Origin: Lachnospiraceae bacterium
Lineage (GTDB): Bacteria > Bacillota > Clostridia > Lachnospirales > Lachnospiraceae
Direction: 5' to 3'
NCBI GenBank assembly: GCA_021770755.1
Contig: JAETQI010000023.1
Span: 1-63,009, forward strand
Length of the DNA stretch: 63,009 bases
The translations under genes were made by a program, and so were the position numbers. Numbering within the stretch: position 1 is the first letter of the stretch; every line of letters begins with the position of its first letter. The notes beneath the pieces are model-generated. The model was not told the origin of the DNA and made no database searches. It saw nothing but the letters and a program-made list of their open reading frames with translations. Positions 25,166 through 33,624 of this stretch are shown here, piece by piece.

Positions 25166-25921
25166 CTACTCCTCTCCCGCCGCTTTTGTCTCCCACGTTT
25201 TTCCCCAGCATATCAGCAGGATCAGCAGCAGCGCTCCAGATACCACCATAAATATACCACTTTTCACCGCTTCTGTACAGTACATGCGGTACGAATCCCC
25301 CGACTGACTCATCGCATACATGCTGCACCAGCGCACGGATATCCCACAGGGCACATAGTACCAGACCGCATCGCCAAGCCCCGTCTGCATCAGTGCCGCG
25401 ACCAGGCTGCCGACGATACCGATCCCCACACCCTTCGCGTTCGAAAACTGAAAACTGGCAAGATAACTGATCCCATACCATGTGATGTTCCCGCCAAACA
25501 GCAATACTGCAGCTCCTGCATAAAATGCCAGTGAAAAACCGCTGTTTCCCATCGCGCGGAACACTGCACCAAAGCCAAGGACTGCCAGCAGTGAGGACAG
25601 CAGACCGCACATGAGTAGAACAGCCAGCTTGACAAGATGGACAATACTCCTGTCACAGGGTACCGTCAGCACTAACTGGCAATTTCCAGCCCGCGTCTCA
25701 AGCTCCGACAAGATCGTCGTAACCAGAGCGATCATGAAAGGATACGCGATCGACAGGACCTGCAGATATCCCACCACCTTCGCCAGCTCACTCCACGCGT
25801 TAAACCGGTAATAGGCCAGAAACACACCCATTGCAAAAAGCGGCGCGAATATGTGGATCCATATCAGACCTGAATGGGATACCTTATACAGCTCCGCTTT
25901 TATATGACCTTTGATGTTCAT
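25166..25921 (-). CDS. ABC transporter permease, lantibiotic-immunity MutG type
   Basis: 251 aa with six predicted membrane helices and a start MNIKGHIKAELYKVSHSGLIWIH typical of the immunity/self-protection permeases. It pairs with the permease 11 bp upstream and the ATPase at 26656-27414. Members move lanthionine or other antimicrobial peptides away from the membrane; substrate here unknown. Confidence 0.85.
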   Translation of the reverse strand: MNIKGHIKAELYKVSHSGLIWIHIFAPLFAMGVFLAYYRFNAWSELAKVVGYLQVLSIAYPFMIALVTTILSELETRAGNCQLVLTVPCDRSIVHLVKLAVLLMCGLLSSLLAVLGFGAVFRAMGNSGFSLAFYAGAAVLLFGGNITWYGISYLASFQFSNAKGVGIGIVGSLVAALMQTGLGDAVWYYVPCGISVRWCSMYAMSQSGDSYRMYCTEAVKSGIFMVVSGALLLILLICWGKTWETKAAGEE

Positions 25922-25932
25922 ACTGATCCCCC

Positions 25933-26655
25933 CTATACTTCACGTTTCTCGAACCATAACGCTGTAACCGTCAGGATCCCTGCATACCAGAGCACTGCGA
26001 TACAGATTGCCCAAACAGCGACCGCGCCATCTGCCAGGGGATTTCCAGCCTCCATCGGCAGACCGTTCGGCAGCACATGGATACAGACACACATCATCCG
26101 CGCCGGGATCGCAAATGGGATCCACCAGCAGCTCTTCCCCGCAAAGAGAATGGCAGAGAAATTATTGCAGAGCAGACTGACAAAGACCGTGAACGCGACA
26201 CCCGTGTGATCCGCCAGGAACATCCACAGCGGGATCTGCCACGCATAGGTGGCAAACAGTACGATACCCGCAGTCAGACTCTGCGCCGGCGACAGATCTC
26301 CCCCAAACAGCAGGCCCTCCACAATGATGAGCACAGAAAACAAAATACAGGTGAACAGAAGATAAAACGTACAGACCAAAATCTGCGCCGCCCAGAGCTT
26401 CTTTTTCTGAACAGCGACACCGAACAATCCATGTCTGTTCTTCCTGCGCTCCTTCACCGCCATAAATGCCGCAATCATGGTAAAGCTTCCCGGCAGTATC
26501 AGCATATACCACCAGTTGTACGCTCCGATCTGCAGAAACCGCCCGCGCATCAGCGCCACTGAAAGCAGGATCGTGACCAGCGGCGCCAGCCATATCAATA
26601 TCTTGTTGAAGGTTCGCTTTTGTTTTAACAGCTCCGCCCTAAGATACCTGACCAT
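25933..26655 (-). CDS. ABC transporter permease, lantibiotic-immunity MutE type
   Basis: 240 aa, six membrane helices, beginning MVRYLRAELLKQKRTFNK. Its ATG touches the ATPase stop codon (TAGATG). Paired with the MutG-type permease, it forms the two-permease form of immunity transporter. Confidence 0.86.
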   Translation of the reverse strand: MVRYLRAELLKQKRTFNKILIWLAPLVTILLSVALMRGRFLQIGAYNWWYMLILPGSFTMIAAFMAVKERRKNRHGLFGVAVQKKKLWAAQILVCTFYLLFTCILFSVLIIVEGLLFGGDLSPAQSLTAGIVLFATYAWQIPLWMFLADHTGVAFTVFVSLLCNNFSAILFAGKSCWWIPFAIPARMMCVCIHVLPNGLPMEAGNPLADGAVAVWAICIAVLWYAGILTVTALWFEKREV

Positions 26656-27414
26656 CTAAACCACCTGCCCTTTCAAACATGACTTCATCTCAGAAGTCTT
26701 CATCTCAGAAGTCTTCATCTCAGAAGTCTTTTTTACCACCTCCAGAAACAGCGTCTCGAGGTCCTCCGATCCACAGACCGGTGCCTCGTACCACAACCTT
26801 CCATCCGCAATGATCCCGATCTCGTCCGCCGTCTGCTGTACCTCCGATAACATATGGCTTGACAGGATCACAGTGATGCCCTGCTCCGGAAAAGAGCGTA
26901 TCAGCTTCCGCAGATCGCTGATCCCGATGGGATCAAGCCCGTTGGTCGGCTCATCGAGGATCAAAAGCTTCGGGTGATTGATCAGTGCGGCGGCAATGCC
27001 AAGCCGCTGCTTCATTCCCATCGAGAAATGCCCTGCCTTCTTTTTTCCGGTATCTGTGAGCGCCGCCATCTCCAGCACCTCATCGATCCTGCTCTCCGGC
27101 AGACCATACAACAATGTGCGCACTTTCAGGTTTTCACGCGCCGTCAGGTTGTCGTACAGCGGCGGCGACTCGATCAGAGCCCCGATCGCGGCAAGATCCC
27201 TCCGGCTCCACTGCCTGCCTTCAAAGATGATCATGCCGGAACTAGGAACGATCATGCCCGTCAGCGCCTTCAGCAGCGTCGACTTGCCCGCCCCGTTCGG
27301 CCCCAGCAGCCCATAGACTGTATTTCTCTTTACCGCGATCGAGATGTCCTGATTCGCATACTGTTTTCTGTACTTCTTGCTCAGATGAACCGTCTCCAGA
27401 ATATTTTCCATCAT
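26656..27414 (-). CDS. ABC transporter ATP-binding protein, bacitracin/lantibiotic type
   Basis: 252 aa. Walker A LLGPNGAGKSTL, signature FSMGMKQRLGIA, Walker B LLILDEPTNGLDP. The ATG at 27414 follows AAAGGAAAGGGA. The C-terminus ends in KTSEM repeated three times, from a tandem 15-bp DNA repeat, and is unlike the ordinary family tail. First gene of the five-gene cluster. Confidence 0.92.
   Translation of the reverse strand: MMENILETVHLSKKYRKQYANQDISIAVKRNTVYGLLGPNGAGKSTLLKALTGMIVPSSGMIIFEGRQWSRRDLAAIGALIESPPLYDNLTARENLKVRTLLYGLPESRIDEVLEMAALTDTGKKKAGHFSMGMKQRLGIAAALINHPKLLILDEPTNGLDPIGISDLRKLIRSFPEQGITVILSSHMLSEVQQTADEIGIIADGRLWYEAPVCGSEDLETLFLEVVKKTSEMKTSEMKTSEMKSCLKGQVV
26681..26725 (-). 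repeat. 15-bp tandem repeat inside the ATPase gene
   Basis: Three copies of a 15-bp unit (GTCTTCATCTCAGAA on the plus strand; the first copy has one mismatch), each adding KTSEM to the protein C-terminus. In frame, so copy number can change without breaking the gene. Confidence 0.85.
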
Positions 27415-27480
27415 AAAATGTCCCTTTCCTTTCGTCATTAAACTCGAGAACTATTTCTCATAACAAAAGGATAAGGGACA

Positions 27481-27511
27481 TTTATAAAGATTTTATAAGG
27501 TTTTACAGAAA
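27481..27511 (-). promoter_or_regulatory. direct repeats upstream of the peptide-resistance transporter
   Basis: TTTATAAAGAT and TTTATAAGGTT lie 11 bp apart, followed by a weaker TTACAGAAAG: one helical turn spacing, as expected for OmpR-family dimers. They sit about 70 bp before the ATPase start. Binding by the cluster regulator is inferred. Confidence 0.45.
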
Positions 27512-27514
27512 GTC

Positions 27515-28072
27515 TTACCGGATCACCCGGACTTCAAAGGCTGTCGTCTGCGGCGGGATACTCATCGTCATAAAATTGGCGTGGCGCACACGAACCCGCA
27601 GACCCGGAACAAGGTTCTCAAAGTTCATCGGCCTGCCCATCGGATTCAGGATCTGCGCATCATCCGCCAAATTGAACCGCATGACGGAGGACAGATTGCT
27701 GTCGCTGACTGTCGTGAAGCTCCTGCCCCGTCTGTCCACATCGACGATCCTGCCGACTGTCACATCGTCATTGCGCGGCCGCCCCACCACCTGTATGACA
27801 TACGCTGCCGCCTGCGGCGGGATACTCCTCGTCGTCGCATTGGAAAACGCTGCGTTCACCGTCATTCCCGTTCTCAGATCCCTGAGCGGTATCCGTTCGC
27901 TGCTCTCGTCCATGATCACTGTGTTATTGCTGACATTGAGACGTATGGTCTGATCCTGCCTGCCGCAGTTCGGACAATCCCTGTAGGATACGAGCACGAA
28001 GGAACCGTTCCTGCCTGTCTCGACCTCCTCAATGGTCCCGTTTGTGATCTGTGTCAAAAAAGTATTATCCAT
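27515..28072 (-). CDS. uncharacterised protein with a duplicated domain
   Basis: 185 aa, not recognised. The second half repeats the first: GMTVNAAFSNATTRSIPPQ aligns with GLRVRVRHANFMTMSIPPQ, both near the end of a beta-rich unit. CPNCGR near residue 35 could bind metal but occurs once. No signal peptide or membrane segment. It lies 45 bp after luxS on the same strand. Confidence 0.7.
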   Translation of the reverse strand: MDNTFLTQITNGTIEEVETGRNGSFVLVSYRDCPNCGRQDQTIRLNVSNNTVIMDESSERIPLRDLRTGMTVNAAFSNATTRSIPPQAAAYVIQVVGRPRNDDVTVGRIVDVDRRGRSFTTVSDSNLSSVMRFNLADDAQILNPMGRPMNFENLVPGLRVRVRHANFMTMSIPPQTTAFEVRVIR

Positions 28073-28117
28073 CGGTATCTCACCCGTAAGGTTTTAGTAT
28101 ACTATATGCACGCGCCC

Positions 28118-28597
28118 CTACTCGGGGTACACAAGTCTCGACGCGTCGATCTGGTACAGCACATTGTCCAGATAGCGTTTCGCGAGGTAATTTGCCATAC
28201 CCAGATTCATGTCGAGATAGTTCCCGCAGTCCTTCGGGCTGGCTCCCGGCACCTCGTCCTTGTAATCCCTGATAAACTCGTACAGCTCGATCATCAGCGG
28301 CACGATGTCTTTCGACTCGTAATCGCCCGCAAGCAGCAGATAAAATCCGGTGCGGCAGCCCATCGGTCCGAAATAGATCGTCTTTTCCCCAAACTCCTTA
28401 TGGTTTCTCAGAAAAGTCGCCGCCAGATGTTCGATCGTGTGCACCTCCGCCGTGTTCATGACCGGCTCCTCATTGGGGGACGTCATCCGCAGGTCAAACG
28501 TCGTGATCGTGCTCCCGCCAACCTTGTCCTTTCTCGAGACATACACGCCCGGCTGCAGCCTGATATGGTCGATCGTAAAACTTGTTATTTTTTCCAC
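28118..28597 (-). CDS. luxS: S-ribosylhomocysteine lyase
   Basis: 159 aa from a GTG at 28597 (family start MEKITSFTIDH) with AAGGAGG nine to ten bases upstream. Splits S-ribosylhomocysteine into homocysteine and the AI-2 precursor DPD. Metal site: His53, His57 (HTIEH) and Cys124 (PKDCGNY); Cys81 is the other conserved catalytic-type Cys. It starts 14 bp after the hydrolase-like gene, so they are probably cotranscribed. Confidence 0.95.
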   Translation of the reverse strand: MEKITSFTIDHIRLQPGVYVSRKDKVGGSTITTFDLRMTSPNEEPVMNTAEVHTIEHLAATFLRNHKEFGEKTIYFGPMGCRTGFYLLLAGDYESKDIVPLMIELYEFIRDYKDEVPGASPKDCGNYLDMNLGMANYLAKRYLDNVLYQIDASRLVYPE

Positions 28598-28611
28598 TAT
28601 CAAAATCCTCC

Positions 28612-29298
28612 TTAATATCTCGTCATGATATAGCTTGACGGGTCGATCAGCCGCGATTTTGGGATCTCGCGTCCCCAGTGGATCGAGGAATTGTAATTGC
28701 CTTCCGCCACGACGACGGAATCCGCCCTCACCTCGAGCACGATGACAGAGTGCGTGTCATTCTCCACCCTGAGAATATCGCCGACCTTTATATTGTTGTA
28801 ATCCTTATGAACCGTTGCCCTCGCGTTGCCAAAAGCCGCATCACTCACCGCAAATGCAAAACCCGCGCATCCAAAACCGCCCGTGTAGGTTCCGCCCTTC
28901 CAGCCGTAATAATTGTCGTTCGTCCAGTGCATCCCCTCCGGAAAGACAGCCTTCTGCGCCATGATCGTCTCATAGATCTGGTTTGACGCCGCACTCGCCG
29001 TGTCCGCAGCGCTCAGGCCGATCCCATGGATATAAAAAGTCTGTCCATCCAGGCTGATCTGAAAATAACCGTTGCTCGTGACACCCGTCACCTGGATCGG
29101 CAAGTCTGCAGCCACCTCGGGAAGCACTACTGTGCTGTCGTCCGCATCTGCCAGTATCACCGTATTCTCATTTGTATACAGGACTGCCTCCGCCGGCGCC
29201 ACCGTGTACTCCGCGGCAGCCACATCCACCGCGGGCACGCCCAGCAGCAATGCCGCCCCAAACACAAAGCCTACAATACTCTTCCACATTTTCTTCAT
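28612..29298 (-). CDS. secreted SH3/NlpC-P60-like wall protein
   Basis: 228 aa with a signal peptide cleaved after about residue 30 (VPAVDVAAAEYT). An SH3-like region follows; the second half looks like a papain-fold amidase (NlpC/P60 or CHAP): Cys in GGFGCAGFAF, His in DTHSVIVLEV. Catalytic function is inferred from this Cys/His spacing. The ATG overlaps the cyclase stop (ATGA). Confidence 0.7.
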   Translation of the reverse strand: MKKMWKSIVGFVFGAALLLGVPAVDVAAAEYTVAPAEAVLYTNENTVILADADDSTVVLPEVAADLPIQVTGVTSNGYFQISLDGQTFYIHGIGLSAADTASAASNQIYETIMAQKAVFPEGMHWTNDNYYGWKGGTYTGGFGCAGFAFAVSDAAFGNARATVHKDYNNIKVGDILRVENDTHSVIVLEVRADSVVVAEGNYNSSIHWGREIPKSRLIDPSSYIMTRY

Positions 29299-31175
29299 TT
29301 CTTCCTAAGTCCACCTTTCTCTTTTTTTGCCACTTTTACCCTGTACATCTCATCGTCGGCGGTCTTCATATAGTCGTCGAACACCCTGTCCGATGACGGA
29401 TCTGTTACCGCCTGACCGATACTGACACTAATGTCATCTTTTCCAAGCTGTGCGATCACCTCATCCCGGAACTGTCCCGCCTCAGCCTCCTCGTCGATCG
29501 GAAAGAACGCAATAAACTCGTCCCCGCCATACCGGTATACAAATCCTCCTTCCGGACACTTGTCGACGAGCACGCCCGCGATCTTTTTTAAGATCCCATC
29601 TCCGGTCTCATGTCCGTATGTATCGTTGACCTGCTTAAAATTATCAGCGTCCACAAAGTTGACCACGCACTTCTTTCCGCTCTCGCGGTGCCTGCGGTAT
29701 TCCGGGTCGATCATCTCTGCATACGCGATGCGGTTGTACAGCCCGGTAAGCTGGTCCCTGTTGTAGATCTCCCGCATTTTCCTGTTCGCGATCTCAAGCT
29801 GCAGCTTCTTGTACAGGTTCTCGATCGTCCTGGTGATCGTGCTGTGAATATCATAAAAATAAGGATTGTCATACAAAAAACGTCCGTTTTTTAAGATGCT
29901 GTACCCGACTGCCTTCTCCCTGAAATGGATCGGGGTGAACATATATGCATTCCTGGCTCCCGTCTTCCCGTAATACCTCTTAAGCTCGTCCGGATCCTTG
30001 ATCCCAAGAACCTCTCTGCCCTCTGTCGCATACGCCACCACCAGATTATCCTTGTCATAGCCGTCTGTCACAAGCTCGCTCTCAGCCACCCCCTCGTAAA
30101 GCCTCTTGTCGATCACGATCACAAAACCGTCACACGCCAGACTCATGAAGTATTCGGCGATCTGTTCAAAGACATCATCGTATGTACTGCACTTCACGAT
30201 ATCGCTCTCAAGCTTTGTGAGCAGTTCCTCCCTCTCCAGCTTGTCCACCTCGGCGATCACCTGCCCTCTCGCATATTTCCTGTAGTCGAGAAGTCCGCTG
30301 TTCGGACAGCCGCAGCTCTCGGAAAAGATGCACTTCGACGGCATAAAATGATTTCTGGGCACCTCCTTTCCCGCCCACACATCCGCCAGGATCTCCATCG
30401 TCCGGTTCCCTATGTTTTCCCGCATGTGCCCCACTGTGGTGATCTGCGGATCGAAATAAACTGCCTTGTCGAGATTGTCAAACCCTGTGACCCTGAAATC
30501 TCCCGGTATGTGATACCCGCTTAGCTGCGCCTTATAGCAGAGTCCCGCCGCAATGTTGTCATTCGCACAGACAAACACATCCGGAAACGCTGCCCTGCTG
30601 CCGTGAAAGCCTTTGATATACTGTTCAAAATACCCCACTCCGGTAGAAAAATCATAGTCGCCATACCACACAGGGTTGTCCTCTTTGGAAAGGCCAAGCC
30701 GGTCAAGGCTCTCGAGATAGGACTGCACCCTGAGCGAATTCTCGTAATTTTCCTCCGGTCCGCCCGCAAAAATATACTTCCGGCAGTGATGTTCATGATA
30801 CAAATGATCCATGAGATCCGCGATCGGTTTTTTATTGTCTATGCCTGCATAGTAGAAACCCTCTATGTCACTTCCGATGCTCACGGTGGGCTTGTCGCTC
30901 TTTCGGATCATATCAACCAGCCAGTCAAAATAATGTCTGTCTGAAATATTGGTACAGTCCATGATGATGCCGTCAAACGCCGACAGATCCGGCAGCGTAT
31001 AGATATTGTACTCACCATGATTGTGCTTTTCATCACGGCTCCAGTTCCCATGGCAGTTGTACTGTGCCAGACAGATCTCCTCATCGCTGTCCGATATGAA
31101 CTTCATCATCCCGTCCACCCAGGCGTAAGTGATCAGCCGCTTCCATCCGTCTGAAAATAGCGCTACTTTCTTCAT
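29295..31175 (-). CDS. LacI-like sensor fused to a diguanylate cyclase
   Basis: 626 aa without signal peptide or membrane helix, so cytoplasmic. Residues 1-280 resemble a LacI/GalR periplasmic-binding-protein fold (DGIIMDCTN, PDVFVCANDNIAAGL, RVTGFDNLD). A middle section of about 150 residues may be GAF-like. The GGDEF domain starts with RDQLTGLYNR and has an intact RYGGDEF, so c-di-GMP synthesis is expected; no RxxD inhibitory site precedes it. It shares an overlap with the secreted hydrolase gene and lies upstream of luxS. Confidence 0.88.
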   Translation of the reverse strand: MKKVALFSDGWKRLITYAWVDGMMKFISDSDEEICLAQYNCHGNWSRDEKHNHGEYNIYTLPDLSAFDGIIMDCTNISDRHYFDWLVDMIRKSDKPTVSIGSDIEGFYYAGIDNKKPIADLMDHLYHEHHCRKYIFAGGPEENYENSLRVQSYLESLDRLGLSKEDNPVWYGDYDFSTGVGYFEQYIKGFHGSRAAFPDVFVCANDNIAAGLCYKAQLSGYHIPGDFRVTGFDNLDKAVYFDPQITTVGHMRENIGNRTMEILADVWAGKEVPRNHFMPSKCIFSESCGCPNSGLLDYRKYARGQVIAEVDKLEREELLTKLESDIVKCSTYDDVFEQIAEYFMSLACDGFVIVIDKRLYEGVAESELVTDGYDKDNLVVAYATEGREVLGIKDPDELKRYYGKTGARNAYMFTPIHFREKAVGYSILKNGRFLYDNPYFYDIHSTITRTIENLYKKLQLEIANRKMREIYNRDQLTGLYNRIAYAEMIDPEYRRHRESGKKCVVNFVDADNFKQVNDTYGHETGDGILKKIAGVLVDKCPEGGFVYRYGGDEFIAFFPIDEEAEAGQFRDEVIAQLGKDDISVSIGQAVTDPSSDRVFDDYMKTADDEMYRVKVAKKEKGGLRKK

Positions 31176-31224
31176 AATTCAATATCTCCGTTTCCTACAG
31201 ATCCGACCCTTATCTCTTCTATAC

Positions 31225-31253
31225 ATTATACGCAATACTGTATACAAAAACAA
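31225..31253 (-). promoter_or_regulatory. promoter of the cyclase gene
   Basis: Minus strand TTGTTT (31253-31248), 17 bp, TATAAT (31230-31225), about 50 bp before the start at 31175. Confidence 0.6.
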
Positions 31254-31269
31254 GTCCAATCTTAATTCA

Positions 31270-31298
31270 TTGACGGATTTGCCTTTATCTTATATAAT
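31270..31298 (+). promoter_or_regulatory. promoter of the plsC-like gene
   Basis: TTGACG (31270-31275), 17 bp, TATAAT (31293-31298). The -10 is duplicated 11 bp later as CTTATATAATG, giving a second possible start. Confidence 0.65.
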
Positions 31299-31362
31299 GC
31301 TTATATAATGATACCAGACACAGAACAACCATGTAACAGCTTTTAAGAAATCGGTGATTCCT

Positions 31363-32103
31363 ATGTTTTCAAGATTCTTTCATGTGATATTTCGCAATCT
31401 GCACCACATTTATATGATCCCACAGATGGAGTACGTGTCACGCCACCCTGAAAAGTATTCAGAGGAGCAGATGTATGCACTCGACCGCCTCTGCATCAAA
31501 CGCATGATCAAACCCGGCCGTATCACAACAGAAGGCTACGGCATCCACAATCTGCCCGACGCGGGCGGTTACATCATGTGCCCCAACCACCAGGGGAAAT
31601 ATGATGCGCTTGGCATCATGCTCACCCACGACAAGCCCTGCTCCGTCGTCATGGATATCGAGAAGTCGAACACGCCTCTGGTAAAACAGTTTATCAACTT
31701 GGTACACGGCAAGAGAATGGACAGGACCGACGCGCGGCAGTCCATAAGGATCATACGCGAGATGGCTGACGAGGCAAAACAGGGGCGGCGTTTTATCATT
31801 TTCCCGGAAGGCGGATACCATCACAACGGCAACTCTACCACGGAGTTCAAACCGGGGGCTTTCAAGAGTGCCGTGTGGTCAAAGGTTCCGATCGTGCCTG
31901 TCGTGCTGATTGATTCCTACCGCGTGTTTGAGGAGCGGACGCTCAGACCGATTAAGACATTTGTGTACTATCTGAAACCGCTCTACTACGACGATTACAA
32001 GAATATGACCACGGTCGAGATCGCCCAGACCGTACAGCGGCGCATACAGGAGATCTTAAACCGCTATCTCACAGGTGCCACGCCTGCTTCCCTTGAGGAA
32101 TAG
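31363..32103 (+). CDS. plsC: 1-acyl-sn-glycerol-3-phosphate acyltransferase-like
   Basis: 246 aa from ATG 31363 (GGTGA six bases upstream; GTG at 31354 is the alternative). Lysophosphatidate acyltransferase motifs: NHQGKYD in place of NHxxxxD and FPEGG in place of FPEGT. Adds the second acyl chain in phospholipid synthesis. Its last 35 bases overlap the convergent Nudix gene. Confidence 0.86.
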   Translation: MFSRFFHVIFRNLHHIYMIPQMEYVSRHPEKYSEEQMYALDRLCIKRMIKPGRITTEGYGIHNLPDAGGYIMCPNHQGKYDALGIMLTHDKPCSVVMDIEKSNTPLVKQFINLVHGKRMDRTDARQSIRIIREMADEAKQGRRFIIFPEGGYHHNGNSTTEFKPGAFKSAVWSKVPIVPVVLIDSYRVFEERTLRPIKTFVYYLKPLYYDDYKNMTTVEIAQTVQRRIQEILNRYLTGATPASLEE

Positions 32104-32608
32104 TCTGCATATCAAACGCTTCCTTGATACTGTCATAGTGAAGGAAGACTCCCTGGGCGGCAAACGCCCGGATCTCATCCGGTGTCGCAAGCAGATATCC
32201 GTCTGTCTCCTCTTCCTGCAGACGGATATCCTTCTCGTCAAAATCCGCCGCAAAGCGGTAGATATCCACAAAATAATTGTCCCCTTCACCGGGGTTCTCC
32301 CGCTTGTAACTAAACAGGTACCCTCCGTCCCATCCGGACACGTCAAGTCCTGTCTCCTCCCTGATCTCCCGCAGCACTGCCGTTTCTGAGTCCTCGCCCG
32401 CCTGCACCGCACCGCCGGAAACCTCCCACCAGCCCGGCGCCCAGGCTTTTGTCATCACCCGTTTGGTGATCAGGAACCTGCCGTCCTGATGCGCTATCAC
32501 GCCGAGCACTGTCAGATGATATTCCCCGTCCCTGAGACACCAGTCATTCTTTTTCATCGTCCTTCCCGTGCGCTTCTTATCCGAATCATAGATATCCCAC
32601 ATTTCCAT
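32069..32608 (-). CDS. Nudix hydrolase
   Basis: 179 aa. A full Nudix box is present from GGAVQAGEDSE to LREIREETGLD. Substrate cannot be told; the N-terminus (MEMWDIYDSDKKRTGR) is like the isopentenyl-diphosphate isomerase-type/YfcD subgroup. Last gene of the operon that starts with the YgjP-type protease. Confidence 0.88.
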   Translation of the reverse strand: MEMWDIYDSDKKRTGRTMKKNDWCLRDGEYHLTVLGVIAHQDGRFLITKRVMTKAWAPGWWEVSGGAVQAGEDSETAVLREIREETGLDVSGWDGGYLFSYKRENPGEGDNYFVDIYRFAADFDEKDIRLQEEETDGYLLATPDEIRAFAAQGVFLHYDSIKEAFDMQTIPQGKQAWHL

Positions 32609-32623
32609 AGACCGTCCACTCCT

Positions 32624-33070
32624 TTATTCTTTATCCAAATGACATTTATCTGTCTTTGTCCGGCATTCCGCACACACGCCCATCAGCACGGAGCCTGAAC
32701 ACTCCAGCGCAAACTTATGATGATCATACAGGTGTCTGACGATCTCCTCCATAAAGTCACACTCGAGATGAAGGATCTTACCGCACGTCCTGCACTGCAT
32801 GTGAATGTGTTCATGACATTGCGCGTGAGGTCTGGCGCACTGATAACGGCAGCACTCATCCTCCGCCGTCTTGTACCTCATGATCACACCGCTCTCTGTG
32901 AGCTTGTCCAGATTGCGGTAGATCGTGGTCAGATTGACCTGTATGCCATGCTCCTGCATATACGCGTTGATGTCCTGCGCACTAAAGCTGTGCTCCCTGT
33001 GCATGTCCAGATAGGTCATGATCGCGTCCTTGTTCTTCGTGCGGTACTTTTTCTGCTGGTCGCTCTTCAC
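32624..33070 (-). CDS. Fur-family transcription regulator
   Basis: 148 aa. Winged helix (FSAQDINAYMQEHGIQVNLTTIYRNLDKL), then HEHIHMQCRTCGK and a second Cys pair CAECRTKTDKC, the structural zinc site. Zur and PerR/Fur cannot be separated by eye. No target box was identified nearby. Confidence 0.9.
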   Translation of the reverse strand: MKSDQQKKYRTKNKDAIMTYLDMHREHSFSAQDINAYMQEHGIQVNLTTIYRNLDKLTESGVIMRYKTAEDECCRYQCARPHAQCHEHIHMQCRTCGKILHLECDFMEEIVRHLYDHHKFALECSGSVLMGVCAECRTKTDKCHLDKE

Positions 33071-33090
33071 GATTGCCTACACCTCTTTCC

Positions 33091-33624
33091 TTATTTCACC
33101 TGCCGTTCACACATTCGATCCAGGATCTCACAGTAGCTCTTGACTGCCGTGACGAGCAGCACCAGTGTATTGTAGATACACTCCGGCTCAAAGATCGTCC
33201 TTAGCTCATCTTCAATATCGGAAAGATCAATATCCAGGCTGTCCAGTACCTTTCCGCACGCTTTCGAAAAGCGCGGCAGGCGTTTTACCTGTTCTGTCTC
33301 CTGCACCCGGCAGACGGCATCGACCAGATTCGTTTTCCACTTGTTAAACGACGTGTCCTCGAGTCCTGCACAGATCACATCCACCATCGCTTCCTGCGCG
33401 CGCCAGAACGGGCCGCCATCGGTATCACCCTTCTCCTCCTGAACCGCCGTGTACTTCGCATAGGCGGACATCATCTGCTCCGATTCGTGATGCAGCAGCG
33501 ACCTTGCCACAAGTACCTTCTCCTGCCGCGCTTTCTGCTCCCCGTCTGATATTTCCGCTATTTTCTTTCTCTGTTCCTGGCAATATTCATTGAATCCATC
33601 GATTGCCTCCGCTTCATACTTCAT
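33091..33624 (-). CDS. uncharacterised helical protein
   Basis: 177 aa, not recognised. Mostly helical, no membrane segment, high in Glu and Lys; HHESEQMMSAYAKY and LEDTSFNKWKTNLVDAV may be core segments. ATGA overlap with the upstream glycosylase gene means tight coexpression with DNA repair. Confidence 0.75.
   Translation of the reverse strand: MKYEAEAIDGFNEYCQEQRKKIAEISDGEQKARQEKVLVARSLLHHESEQMMSAYAKYTAVQEEKGDTDGGPFWRAQEAMVDVICAGLEDTSFNKWKTNLVDAVCRVQETEQVKRLPRFSKACGKVLDSLDIDLSDIEDELRTIFEPECIYNTLVLLVTAVKSYCEILDRMCERQVK

Noticed and set aside
23078-27414. Complete lantibiotic biosynthesis locus
   Set aside because: No precursor peptide, LanB/C/M or leader protease could be found on either strand nearby.
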